A stretch of 50,728 nt of DNA from an uncultured Alphaproteobacteria bacterium. GTDB taxonomy: Bacteria; Pseudomonadota; Alphaproteobacteria; RF32; CAG-239. Shown piece after piece: positions 24,850-32,191 of the stretch. Position numbers and translations under genes: made by a program. The stretch spans positions 1-50,728 of the forward strand of contig CALXRP010000014.1 of the NCBI GenBank assembly GCA_944390885.1. The letters run 5' to 3'. Every line of letters begins with the position of its first letter. Within the stretch, counting starts at the first letter, position 1. The notes below the pieces were generated by a model that saw nothing but the letters and a program-made list of their open reading frames with translations, ran no database searches and was not told where the DNA came from.

Positions 24850-25736
24850 CACCGTTTCATCCGTTGGCATTGGAAGATTATGAGCGCTACCAACGGTATT
24901 ATGACCGGTGCCGGGACAAAAGCGCTGACTATTCTTTTATCAATATGTGGGGTTGGAATGACAAATACCATTTTGAACTGGATTATGATGATGACTTATG
25001 CTGGATATGCAGCCGCGGCCGGCATCATTGTCATATGTATTCACCGATAGGAAAATGGCAGCAGGAAAACTGGCCGCAAAGAATGAGCCTGTTCAGCGAA
25101 GGCTGTCTCAAATTCCACCGCATACCGGAAAACCTGGCCGGTCAGATAAAAAAAGATTATCCGGGACGTATATTCATAAAAGAAGACCGCGGCAACTGGG
25201 AATATATTTATGACGCGGCCGAGTTAACCGCACTTTCCGGACAAAAATACCGCAGCAAAAGAAAAGCTGCCAATCAGTTTAAAGAAATGTACGATTATGA
25301 ATACCATCCGATAACCCCTAAAGATATTCCGGAACTCTGCAATTTTCAGAAAAATTGGCTTTCCCAACCGGAAAACTCTGCCGAGAGCTGCCTATTGGAA
25401 GAAAATAAAGCAATTCACCGGATTTTAGAGCATTGGCATATTTTTAATGATCGGCTGCATGGCGGAATTCTACGCATCAACAGCGAAATCGTTGCCTATA
25501 CAATTGCCGAGAATGTTGCGCCGCAAGAAATGATTATCCATTTTGAAAAAGCATTGTATAATTATAAAGGCGCTTATGCCGCCATAAACCAGCTGTTTCT
25601 GGAAAATAATCCCGACTGCCGACTTGTCAACCGTGAACAGGATATGAATGATCCGGGATTACGCCGGGTTAAAATGAATTATAAACCGATAAAATTCCTA
25701 AAAAAATATGATCTCATCTGCTTTGAGCTGCATTAA
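24846..25736 (+). CDS. DUF2156 / phosphatidylglycerol lysyltransferase-like protein
   Basis: The 296-residue product matches the DUF2156 (LPG-synthase C-terminal, GNAT-like) pattern. It starts HPLALEDYERYQRYY, then CRDKSADYSFINMWGWNDKY, with KRKAANQFKEMYDYEYHPI in the middle and GAYAAINQLFLENN, NREQDMNDPGLRRVKMNYKP at the end. Relatives transfer aminoacyl groups to lipids or peptides; the activity here is unproven, and no membrane domain is fused. The ATG at 24846 overlaps the lipoprotein stop. A start seven codons earlier is open but less likely. Confidence 0.82.
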   Translation: MTPFHPLALEDYERYQRYYDRCRDKSADYSFINMWGWNDKYHFELDYDDDLCWICSRGRHHCHMYSPIGKWQQENWPQRMSLFSEGCLKFHRIPENLAGQIKKDYPGRIFIKEDRGNWEYIYDAAELTALSGQKYRSKRKAANQFKEMYDYEYHPITPKDIPELCNFQKNWLSQPENSAESCLLEENKAIHRILEHWHIFNDRLHGGILRINSEIVAYTIAENVAPQEMIIHFEKALYNYKGAYAAINQLFLENNPDCRLVNREQDMNDPGLRRVKMNYKPIKFLKKYDLICFELH

Positions 25737-25840
25737 AAACATCACATTTTCCGATTCTCAACCGGTATATTTAATTTGCAAACATAAAATATTATAGTGT
25801 TTCCCTATTAATGATACAATATATTATATTATTTAAATTT

Positions 25841-25900
25841 TATAGTTGTAATATAAAAACAAATAATATAGTATTTAAGAAACTTAAAATAACAACTATA
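25841..25900 (+). promoter_or_regulatory. Inverted repeat and possible promoter of the RHH gene
   Basis: TATAGTTGT (25841-25849) and ACAACTATA (25892-25900) form a perfect 9-bp inverted repeat just before the ribbon-helix-helix gene. Between them a possible promoter reads TTGTAA (25846-25851), 17 nt, TAGTAT (25869-25874). The repeat would bracket the promoter, as expected for an autoregulatory operator. The region is very AT-rich, so chance cannot be excluded. Confidence 0.4.
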
Positions 25901-25911
25901 GGGTGCATAAC

Positions 25912-26223
25912 ATGAACAGCACAAAACTTTGCAATCGGATAATTGTTTTAAAAGACCGCCGCACTAGTATGCGCCTGTGCGTTATGGAATGGGAAGCCTT
26001 AAAAGAAATTTGTAAAAAGGAAAAAGTATCCCGTAACTATATGATTGAAAAAATCAAAGAACATAAAAAACCGGAAATCGGCCTAAGCTATGCCACCCGC
26101 TTATTTATTACACATTACTTCCGGAGCGCAGCCACCGATATCGGACATCAACTGGCTGGCCACGGACTGCAAGACAGCCATATAAAACTCCTCACCAGTA
26201 TCAAAAACCTTTTTAATTCTTGA
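25912..26223 (+). CDS. Ribbon-helix-helix DNA-binding protein
   Basis: The 103-residue product resembles the alphaproteobacterial RHH_4 (Arc-like) family. It has DRRTSMRLCVMEWEALKEIC, with the strand and first helix, then EKVSRNYMIEKIKEH, and the family-typical LSYATRLFITHYFRSAAT. Such proteins bind DNA as dimers. I take the ATG at 25912, spaced well from AGGG, over an in-frame GTG three codons earlier. The gene is isolated, with a long AT-rich leader holding an inverted repeat. Confidence 0.75.
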   Translation: MNSTKLCNRIIVLKDRRTSMRLCVMEWEALKEICKKEKVSRNYMIEKIKEHKKPEIGLSYATRLFITHYFRSAATDIGHQLAGHGLQDSHIKLLTSIKNLFNS

Positions 26224-26360
26224 AATTTCAAAAAATTTACCAATATATGTCTTGTGAATAAACAAGAATGTTTTACTGTGAGCATCAGGAAAAAACACTT
26301 GCCAGCGGTTGAGTAAACAGATAATCTTGCAAACAATAACTCGCGGGGAAATAACAAAAG

Positions 26361-27071
26361 ATGAACTCATTTATAGTCAGACGGCTGATACCGGTATTAA
26401 TGTTCAGTCTGCTTATTGAAGCTGTTGAACTTCTGATTTTAGCTGTTCTCAAATATCAGGAACTCGATCTTGGTTTTTTCAGCATGGTCAAAACCTCGGG
26501 CGTTTTGCTGCTGACAACAGCTGTATCTACCCTGTATTTAATGCTTCCGTATGTATTTTATCTGCTTTTTCTGCCGCCCAAATGGCAAAATTCCGCAGCC
26601 GACCGGCTCATTACTGTCAGCGCATTCAGTATTTATGTCTTTCTGACGACCATAGAAGAAACGGTTGGGATTTTACTGTGGAGGGATTTTAATACCGCCT
26701 TATTGTTTGAAGATCATGAATATTGGAACTATATTTGCGAAATTTATCAAACAATCAGCCAAAACTATTCAGTCTGGGGAATTCTGCTGGCCGTCGCTGT
26801 TTTTACTTTTATCTGCGTTCGCCTGTTCAAGCCGTTTTTATTCACTGTTCTGCCGTCTCCGAGTTTTGGCCGGCGGTTGTTTGAAACCTTTTTGTATATG
26901 ATTGTCTGCGCTTTTGCCTATATGAATATTGATATCGAAAAGCTGGAAGCCACCTCTAATGTTTACAACAACCAAATTGCGGAAGAGGGTACCTACAGTC
27001 TGATGAAAGTACTGGACAAGCAGGAGGTTAAACCGGCAATCAGAAAGATAAAAAATAAACTGGAAAAATAA
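26361..27071 (+). CDS. Membrane protein resembling the N-terminal half of an LTA synthase-like sulfatase
   Basis: The 236-residue product has five predicted membrane segments (about 9-29, 45-70, 85-105, 137-155 and 170-187). A periplasmic tail follows with SNVYNNQIAEEGTYSLMKVL. That tail resembles the junction in LTA synthase/EptA-type proteins just before the sulfatase domain (NNxLAxNGxYSxxxAF). Here the protein stops about 20 residues later, so no catalytic domain is present. It abuts the next gene with no gap. It is either a decayed gene or a catalytically empty membrane partner; the family link is an inference. Confidence 0.6.
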   Translation: MNSFIVRRLIPVLMFSLLIEAVELLILAVLKYQELDLGFFSMVKTSGVLLLTTAVSTLYLMLPYVFYLLFLPPKWQNSAADRLITVSAFSIYVFLTTIEETVGILLWRDFNTALLFEDHEYWNYICEIYQTISQNYSVWGILLAVAVFTFICVRLFKPFLFTVLPSPSFGRRLFETFLYMIVCAFAYMNIDIEKLEATSNVYNNQIAEEGTYSLMKVLDKQEVKPAIRKIKNKLEK

Positions 27072-27722
27072 ATGCTCAAACAGCTCATCAGCCAAATACA
27101 AGCCCGCAAAAACCTGCGCTTGCAAAAGTCTTTCAAAAAAGAAGTCTGCCGAAAAAGCATCCATTTAAGCGCGCTGTGGATTCCGGCCTTGATATATTTT
27201 TCCCATCCCGGATTTGCCATTATGGTCTTTTCAGTTCTTTTTGTCGGCAATACCATTCTGGAATACGGAAATTACAAACGTTATCGCTGGGCAAGAAGAA
27301 CTTTCGGGTTAATATTTTACCGCCTGCTGCGCAAAAAAGAAACCCGCCGCAACACTTTCCAGGTCAGCGGCTCGATGTATGTTTTGATGGCCGCCGTTGC
27401 CTGCACGCTGATGTTTTCCAAACCGGTTGCCGTCATCGCCCTGACCGTTATGCTGATCTCCGATACCTGCGCCGCATTGTTCGGCAAAGCTTTCGGCACC
27501 AGAAAATTATACCGGCAGAAATCGCTGGAAGGAACAGTGGCCTTTTTTATGAGTGCTTTGTTCATAAATATGTGTTACGAACCGATATATCATTTTACCT
27601 ATGCCGGCGTAATCGCCTGCCTGGCTGCAACTTTTGCCGAAATGTTTGAAGACAGGATAGAAATTGACGACAATCTGTCTGTTCCCGTCGTCATCGGCAT
27701 CGTCCTGACCCTGCTGGGATAA
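27072..27722 (+). CDS. Dolichol/phytol-kinase-like membrane protein
   Basis: The 216-residue product resembles the SEC59/DGK1/phytol kinase and CDP-diglyceride synthetase-like group of CTP-dependent lipid kinases. It has KEVCRKSIHLSALWIPALIYF near residue 24, LISDTCAALFGKAFG in the middle with the conserved Asp, and a C-terminal KSLEGTVAFFMSALFIN, then AATFAEMFEDRIEIDDNLSVPV. About six membrane helices are visible. The start codon follows the upstream stop directly, so the two genes form an operon. A polyprenol or diacylglycerol substrate is likely but not specified. Confidence 0.78.
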   Translation: MLKQLISQIQARKNLRLQKSFKKEVCRKSIHLSALWIPALIYFSHPGFAIMVFSVLFVGNTILEYGNYKRYRWARRTFGLIFYRLLRKKETRRNTFQVSGSMYVLMAAVACTLMFSKPVAVIALTVMLISDTCAALFGKAFGTRKLYRQKSLEGTVAFFMSALFINMCYEPIYHFTYAGVIACLAATFAEMFEDRIEIDDNLSVPVVIGIVLTLLG

Positions 27723-27750
27723 TTGTAAGCCGGAAAACTTTTCTCGCTTC

Positions 27751-27779
27751 TTGATTAAAAGCAAATATTAAAGTATTAT
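27751..27779 (+). promoter_or_regulatory. Probable promoter of the sugar porter gene
   Basis: TTGATT (27751-27756), a 17-nt spacer and TATTAT (27774-27779) lie about 38 nt before the MFS start codon, which has a strong GGAGGAAG ribosome-binding site. Confidence 0.55.
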
Positions 27780-27816
27780 ATAAGGAAAGGTTTTAGCAGT
27801 TCTCACGGAGGAAGCC

Positions 27817-29205
27817 ATGTCTTTGTTCTCGCTCTTGGGCAAAAAACGCCATTTCTGGTTATACCTTGTTACCGTTGTTGCCTCGCTCGGCGGTTTGCTG
27901 GCCGGCTTTGACATGGGAGTCATCTCCGGCGCAATGTTATTTATAAATACGGAATGGATCTTATCGCCTTTTGTCCAGGGGTGGGTCGTTAGTTCGGCCA
28001 TTGTCGGCGCCGTTATCGGAGCTGCCGGAAACGGCATTTTGTCAGACATTTACGGCCGCAAAAAAATCATCATCGCCACGGCGCTGATTTTTATCGCCGG
28101 ATCGGTTTTCTCCGCTGTTGCCCCAAATGTCGGCTGCCTAATTGCCGCCCGTATGCTGGTCGGTATCGCCGTCGGTATGGTCAACTTCATTGTTCCGATT
28201 TATCTTTCCGAAATATCTCCGCAAAAAATCCGCGGAATGCTGGTTTCGCTGTATCAACTTGCCATCACGGCCGGCATCCTGTTTTCTTACCTGATTAACG
28301 GAATTTATGCCGACTCTGAATATTCCTGGCGACTGATGATGTTCTCCGGTATCTACCCGGCCGTTATCCTCTTGCTGGGCATTATCGTTTTGCAAGACAC
28401 GCCCCGTTGGCTGATAAGCAAAAAACGCGACAAAGAAGCCTCTGAGGTCTTTCAGAAGATCGAGCCGGAGATTGACATCAAAGCACGCATAAAAGAAATC
28501 AAAGCCACACTGCAGTCAGAGCAAAAAGGCAAAAAGACCCGCCTGCAATTTCAAAAATGGATGCTGATGCCGATTTTCGTCGGGGTAGGGATGATGTTTG
28601 CTCAGATTTGCACCGGCATCAACACCGTTATTTATTATACCACCACCATTTTTAAAGTTTCCGGTTTCAGCGAGAACAGCGCGGCCATTTATGCCACCAT
28701 CGGCGTCGGAATTGTCAATTTTCTGATGACCGGCATAGCCATCATCTTCACGGACAGATTGGGACGCAAACCGCTGCTGTACGCCGGCACAATCGGAATG
28801 ATGCTGAGTATGCTCTGCCTTGGCATGGCCTTTAATTATGCCGACACGCTTGGCGAAAACTTAAGATATGTCGCCACCGCCAGCGTAATGGTTTACATTG
28901 CCTGCTTTGCCTTCAGCCTCGGACCGGTTACCTGGATTATGGTATCGGAAATCCTGCCACTGCGTATCCGTGGTCTGGCCATGAGCATCTGTACCGTATC
29001 CAACTTTTTCTTCAACTTCATCATCGTGCTGTCTTTTCCTGTTTTGCTGCAGCATATCGGAGAAGCGCATACTTTCTGGATTTACGCCGGAATATGCTTT
29101 ATCAGCTTATTTTTCTTTCATTTTTACGTTCCGGAAACCAAAGGGCGATCATTGGAAGAAATCGAGCGGAACTGGCAGCAGGGAATATCCGCCCGCAATT
29201 TCTAG
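27817..29205 (+). CDS. Sugar porter family MFS transporter
   Basis: The 462-residue, 12-helix protein belongs to the sugar porter branch of the major facilitator superfamily (XylE/AraE/GalP-like). Motifs seen are GFDMGVISGAMLFI near the start, DIYGRKKIII in loop 2-3, RMLVGIAVGM with ISPQKIRGMLVSLYQL, QICTGINTVIYYTTTIF in helix 7, DRLGRKPLLYAGT, and the terminal VPETKGRSLEEIE. It would import a monosaccharide with protons; which sugar is not clear. It has its own promoter and a strong ribosome-binding site. Confidence 0.95.
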   Translation: MSLFSLLGKKRHFWLYLVTVVASLGGLLAGFDMGVISGAMLFINTEWILSPFVQGWVVSSAIVGAVIGAAGNGILSDIYGRKKIIIATALIFIAGSVFSAVAPNVGCLIAARMLVGIAVGMVNFIVPIYLSEISPQKIRGMLVSLYQLAITAGILFSYLINGIYADSEYSWRLMMFSGIYPAVILLLGIIVLQDTPRWLISKKRDKEASEVFQKIEPEIDIKARIKEIKATLQSEQKGKKTRLQFQKWMLMPIFVGVGMMFAQICTGINTVIYYTTTIFKVSGFSENSAAIYATIGVGIVNFLMTGIAIIFTDRLGRKPLLYAGTIGMMLSMLCLGMAFNYADTLGENLRYVATASVMVYIACFAFSLGPVTWIMVSEILPLRIRGLAMSICTVSNFFFNFIIVLSFPVLLQHIGEAHTFWIYAGICFISLFFFHFYVPETKGRSLEEIERNWQQGISARNF

Positions 29206-29219
29206 CCGCGCCTCTCTGA

Positions 29220-29302
29220 CAAGCCTCATGGCGCAGACCGATGCGTATCTCCGCCTATAAAAAAAGCCCGTTTAAAAACGGACTGTTATAAATGGCGGAG
29301 AG
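29220..29302. repeat. Direct repeat copy A (tRNA-Ser 3' end plus its terminator)
   Basis: This roughly 83-bp block is nearly identical to 29428-29512, 208 bp further on. It holds the tRNA-Ser terminator hairpin and, at its right end, the last ten bases of the tRNA gene including the encoded CCA (29293-29302). The rest of the tRNA is missing, so it is a duplicated 3' tail. Confidence 0.85.
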
Positions 29303-29360
29303 AGTTGCTAAGCAAAAATGACCTTAAATGTCATTTTTGTCTGCAAAACCAATGATGTCT
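29303..29360. repeat. Second copy of the tRNA-end hairpin element
   Basis: This 58-bp segment runs from a tRNA-Ser 3'-end copy (29293-29302) to a variant copy (29361-29370). It has the same framework as the element at 11-140: TTGCTAAG, AAAAA, a stem, TTTTT, then TCTGCAAAA. The stem bases differ but still pair (TGAC with GTCA here, CAACCG with CGGTTG there). Confidence 0.5.
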
Positions 29361-29427
29361 TGGCGGTGAGGAAAGCGATAGCCGACGAACAAGCCTTAGA
29401 CGAATTGAAAGCTCTGCCCGCAGAGGG

Positions 29428-29512
29428 CAAGCCTCATGGCGTAGACCGATGCGTATCTCCGCCCACAAAAAAAAGCCCGTTTAAAAACGGACTTTCCTTT
29501 ATTGGCGGAGAG
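29428..29512. repeat. Direct repeat copy B, running into the intact tRNA-Ser
   Basis: This is the partner of 29220-29302. Both contain CAAGCCTCATGGCG, ACCGATGCGTATCTCCGCC, the hairpin AGCCCGTTT/AAACGGACT and TGGCGGAGAG. Copy B continues into the functional tRNA-Ser. Confidence 0.85.
29466..29494 (-). terminator. Terminator of tRNA-Ser
   Basis: On the minus strand AGTCCGTTT and AAACGGGCT form a stem with one G-T pair and a 2-nt loop, followed by at least seven T. It begins about 9 nt after the encoded CCA. Confidence 0.75.
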
Positions 29513-29592
29513 GCAGAGATTCGAACTCTGGGTGGGATCGCTCCCACGACGGTTTTCAAGACCGCTGCATTAAACCACTCTGCCACCTCTCC
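29503..29592 (-). tRNA. tRNA-Ser (anticodon TGA)
   Basis: Read on the minus strand from 29592: acceptor GGAGAGG, D-arm with TGGCAGAGTGGTTTAATGC, anticodon loop with TGA, a long class II variable arm (GTGGGAGCGATCCCACC), a T-arm with GTTCGAATC, acceptor CCTCTCC, discriminator G and encoded CCA at 29503-29505. The 90-nt length is normal for a serine tRNA. Both ends are duplicated nearby. Confidence 0.95.
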
Positions 29593-29593
29593 A

Positions 29594-29709
29594 TTAGCAC
29601 TGACTTTATTTGGGCGATTTTCCTCAACCGTAACAAAGCTGCGCTTTGTCGACGATATTGGCTCCTTCGCTATGGTTGCCGCTCAGTCGCCCATCTTGCT
29701 GCGCGGCGA
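29594..29709. other. 116-bp insert with a large imperfect inverted repeat
   Basis: This segment lies between the intact tRNA-Ser and its duplicated 5' half. Outer arms GGGCGA (29612-29617) and TCGCCC (29687-29692) pair, as do CAACCGTA and TATGGTTG further in. A perfect small hairpin (ACAAAGC, TGC, GCTTTGT at 29633-29649) lies between them. It looks like a compact palindromic element or a structured RNA. Confidence 0.5.
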
Positions 29710-29749
29710 TTTCAAGACCGCTGCATTAAACCACTCTGCCACCTCTCCA
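29710..29749 (-). pseudogene. Truncated tRNA-Ser 5' half
   Basis: These 40 bases are identical to 29554-29593. They contain the base before the tRNA, the 5' acceptor strand, the D-arm and the anticodon arm as far as the TGA. The sequence then diverges, so no variable arm, T-arm or 3' acceptor follows. It sits closer to the promoter than the intact gene does. Confidence 0.9.
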
Positions 29750-29774
29750 AAGATGCTGTGATTTACGAAAATAG

Positions 29775-29803
29775 TATTTAACCGAAAGCGCAGGAAAGGT
29801 CAA
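29775..29803 (-). promoter_or_regulatory. Probable tRNA-Ser promoter, next to the truncated copy
   Basis: On the minus strand TTGACC (29798-29803) and TAAATA (29775-29780) are 17 nt apart. Transcription would start near 29768, about 20 nt before the truncated tRNA half and about 175 nt before the intact tRNA. The primary transcript would therefore carry both. Confidence 0.5.
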
Positions 29804-29934
29804 GCACTTTTTTTTCATTTACCATGGCTTTTATAAATATTCCGAAAAATGTTATTTTAAATTGCAAAATTAATCTTTTTTCAAACATCATCATTTATAA
29901 TTACTAAAAAGCAATGATTTATAGGGTTTTGATA

Positions 29935-31224
29935 ATGCATATGTCCAAAAGGCTCCTGCTGTTGGCAGTTTTCTTTATGTTTGGCACATCGGCCTGCACG
30001 GCTTCGCTGATTGACGAGAATCAGCCGCCGAAGGAATACGTTGTCTGGCTGAAAGATCTGAAAAAAGATATGATAAAACGCGGTATATCAAAATCCACGG
30101 TAAAAAAAGTCTTTGCCCAAAATTATTATCATCCGCAGCCGGAAGCCGTCAAAATCGACCGCAAACAGTTGGAATTTGCCTTAACGTCAACAGATTACAT
30201 TAACCGCATTGTCAGCAAAAAGCGGGTTGAAATCGGGCAGAAACACTATAAAGAGCTCAAGCCGCTGCTGTCTGAAATCGGACAAAAATATGACGTTCAG
30301 CCGGAATATCTGATGGCCTTTTGGGGAGCAGAAACAAGCTACGGAACAATTTTCGGAAACTTTTCCACCATCGAAGTTCTTGTCAACTTGAGCTACGACA
30401 AACGTCGTTCTCAATTTTTCAGGGAACAGCTTTACCAGGCATTAAAAATTGTTGATACTTACAACATCGACCACACCAAGATGATCGGTTCCTGGGCCGG
30501 CGCCATGGGACATTTCCAGTTTATGCCGTCGACATTCAACGCTTATGCCGTCGATTATAACGGCGACGGTGAAATTGACATCTGGCATTCTTTTGAAGAT
30601 GCCGCCGCATCGGCAGCCAATTATTTGGCACAAATGGGCTGGGATAAAAACACGCCCTGGGGAATGCGGGTAACATTGCCATGGAACTTTGATTTTTCCC
30701 AAACCGGCCGCAGTCAGAGCAAAACCATTGCCGAATGGCAAAAGCTCGGTGTAAAAGACATCAATAAAAAAGCCTTAAAACTGCCAAAAAATATGAAAGC
30801 ATCGGTGATTGTGCCGGAAGGGCGTAAGGGCAATGCTTATTTACTGCTACCGAACTTTTTCCTGATTATGAAGTGGAATCGCTCGGAAAACTACGCTCTG
30901 GCAATCGGAACCCTGGCAGACTACTTCCGCACCGGAAAAAGCTGGAAAAAACTAAAAGAAGATTCGTCCGTACGGCTAAAAACCGACGACATCATCAAAG
31001 TCCAGTCGTTTATAAACCGGCTCGGCTGGTTTTCGCTGGAAGAGGACGGTCAGCTTGGCAACAAAACGCGTAATGCCGTCAAAGAAGTTCAAAAAAAGGC
31101 AAAACTCCCGGCCGATGGGTATCCTGACCGCCGGTTATTGCAAAAAATTAACGATTACAACCGTAAAATCGGTTTTGAGGCTGATATAAAATCTAAAACA
31201 GACAGCCAAAAATTACACAAGTAG
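29935..31224 (+). CDS. mltB: Lytic murein transglycosylase (MltB family)
   Basis: It cleaves the MurNAc-GlcNAc bond of peptidoglycan with formation of 1,6-anhydroMurNAc. The 429-residue product has an N-terminal hydrophobic signal; the Cys in TSACTAS could be a lipobox but fits loosely. The SLT_2 domain follows, with catalytic Glu133 in FWGAETSYGTIFG and the motifs SWAGAMGHFQFMPSTF and DYNGDGEIDIWHSFEDAAASAANYL. A C-terminal peptidoglycan-binding domain lies at about 345-405 (VQSFINRLGWFSLEEDGQLG). I take the ATG at 29935 (AGGG upstream); an ATG seven codons earlier is also open. It precedes rlpA, a common alphaproteobacterial order. Confidence 0.92.
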   Translation: MHMSKRLLLLAVFFMFGTSACTASLIDENQPPKEYVVWLKDLKKDMIKRGISKSTVKKVFAQNYYHPQPEAVKIDRKQLEFALTSTDYINRIVSKKRVEIGQKHYKELKPLLSEIGQKYDVQPEYLMAFWGAETSYGTIFGNFSTIEVLVNLSYDKRRSQFFREQLYQALKIVDTYNIDHTKMIGSWAGAMGHFQFMPSTFNAYAVDYNGDGEIDIWHSFEDAAASAANYLAQMGWDKNTPWGMRVTLPWNFDFSQTGRSQSKTIAEWQKLGVKDINKKALKLPKNMKASVIVPEGRKGNAYLLLPNFFLIMKWNRSENYALAIGTLADYFRTGKSWKKLKEDSSVRLKTDDIIKVQSFINRLGWFSLEEDGQLGNKTRNAVKEVQKKAKLPADGYPDRRLLQKINDYNRKIGFEADIKSKTDSQKLHK

Positions 31225-31296
31225 TTTTTATCGGCTTTACGAAAAACAAAAAACAGGTTAAATTAGGCAAAATGTGAAAAGGACTAAGGAAAAAGA

Positions 31297-32172
31297 ATGA
31301 ATTTAAACAACAAAACATTATGCAGATCAATCCTCTTTGGGGCACTGATATTGTTAAACGCCTGCGCAACAAGCGATGAAAGCCTGAATTTGTCGCAAGA
31401 CATGGTATTTAACACCAAAGGCAGCTCATACAAAGTTGGAAAACCCTATAAAGTAATGGGACAATGGTACACGCCTAAAGAAGATTTTGACTATAATGAA
31501 GTCGGTATCGCTTCTTGGTACGGAAAAGATTTTCATGCTAAATATACGGCAAACGGCGAAGTCTATGATATGAACAGCTTAACTGCCGCACATAAGACTC
31601 TGCCGCTGCCGTCCATCGTCCGCGTTACAAATCTGGAAAACGGACGTTCGCTGGTTTTGCGCATTAACGACCGCGGCCCTTTTGTCAACGGACGAATTAT
31701 TGACATATCTAAACGCGGCGCCCAGCTCCTCGGTTTTCAAAATCAGGGAACGGCAAAAGTCCGGGTAGAGGTTCTGAAAGAAGAAAGCATGCGCCTGAAA
31801 CAGGCTTTGTTGAATAAAGAAGATACCCAGATTGCCGTAAGAAACACACCATCACCCGCACCAACGGCCTATACTTCCGCCGGTGATAAAATCCAGGCCG
31901 TCGGAGCCGAAGCCAAATATGCCCAAGCCGTTGCCTCGGAAAAGAAAAAATACTTTGTACAGGCCGGAGCTTTTTCCAACCAGGAAATTGCCGGCAAGTT
32001 AAGCCGCCGCTTAAACAGCATCGGCAATACTTTCATGTCGCCGACCACAGTTGACGGCTGGCGTTTTTACCGTGTCCGTCTTGGGCCGTATAACACAGAA
32101 AACGACGCAAAACTGGCTTTGGCAAAAGTACAGGATTATGGTGTTGCCGAAGCAACAATTGTAAAAGACTAA
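31297..32172 (+). CDS. rlpA: RlpA septal lipoprotein with SPOR domain
   Basis: RlpA is an outer-membrane lipoprotein that in Pseudomonas cleaves glycans lacking peptide stems. The 291-residue product has lipobox LNAC at about residue 23. The double-psi beta-barrel domain (about 65-165) has VGIASWYGKDFHAKYTANGE and VLRINDRGPFVNGRIIDIS. A C-terminal SPOR domain (about 220-290) begins KYFVQAGAFSNQEIAGKL and would bind denuded septal glycans. An AAGGA-type ribosome-binding site precedes the start, and dacC follows after 19 nt. Confidence 0.95.
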   Translation: MNLNNKTLCRSILFGALILLNACATSDESLNLSQDMVFNTKGSSYKVGKPYKVMGQWYTPKEDFDYNEVGIASWYGKDFHAKYTANGEVYDMNSLTAAHKTLPLPSIVRVTNLENGRSLVLRINDRGPFVNGRIIDISKRGAQLLGFQNQGTAKVRVEVLKEESMRLKQALLNKEDTQIAVRNTPSPAPTAYTSAGDKIQAVGAEAKYAQAVASEKKKYFVQAGAFSNQEIAGKLSRRLNSIGNTFMSPTTVDGWRFYRVRLGPYNTENDAKLALAKVQDYGVAEATIVKD

Positions 32173-32191
32173 AAACAAAAAGGATTATGAG

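Noticed and set aside
26361..27071. Frameshift joining the LTA-like protein to a lost sulfatase domain
   Set aside because: The next frame downstream is a complete kinase-like gene starting at the following base, and no sulfatase motif is seen in any frame here.
29318..29761. A 147-codon open frame across the tRNA-Ser region
   Set aside because: It reads through the antisense of tRNA-Ser, the duplicated tRNA half and the repeats; its peptide (for example EIRTLGGIAPTTVFK) is the usual false translation of a serine tRNA.
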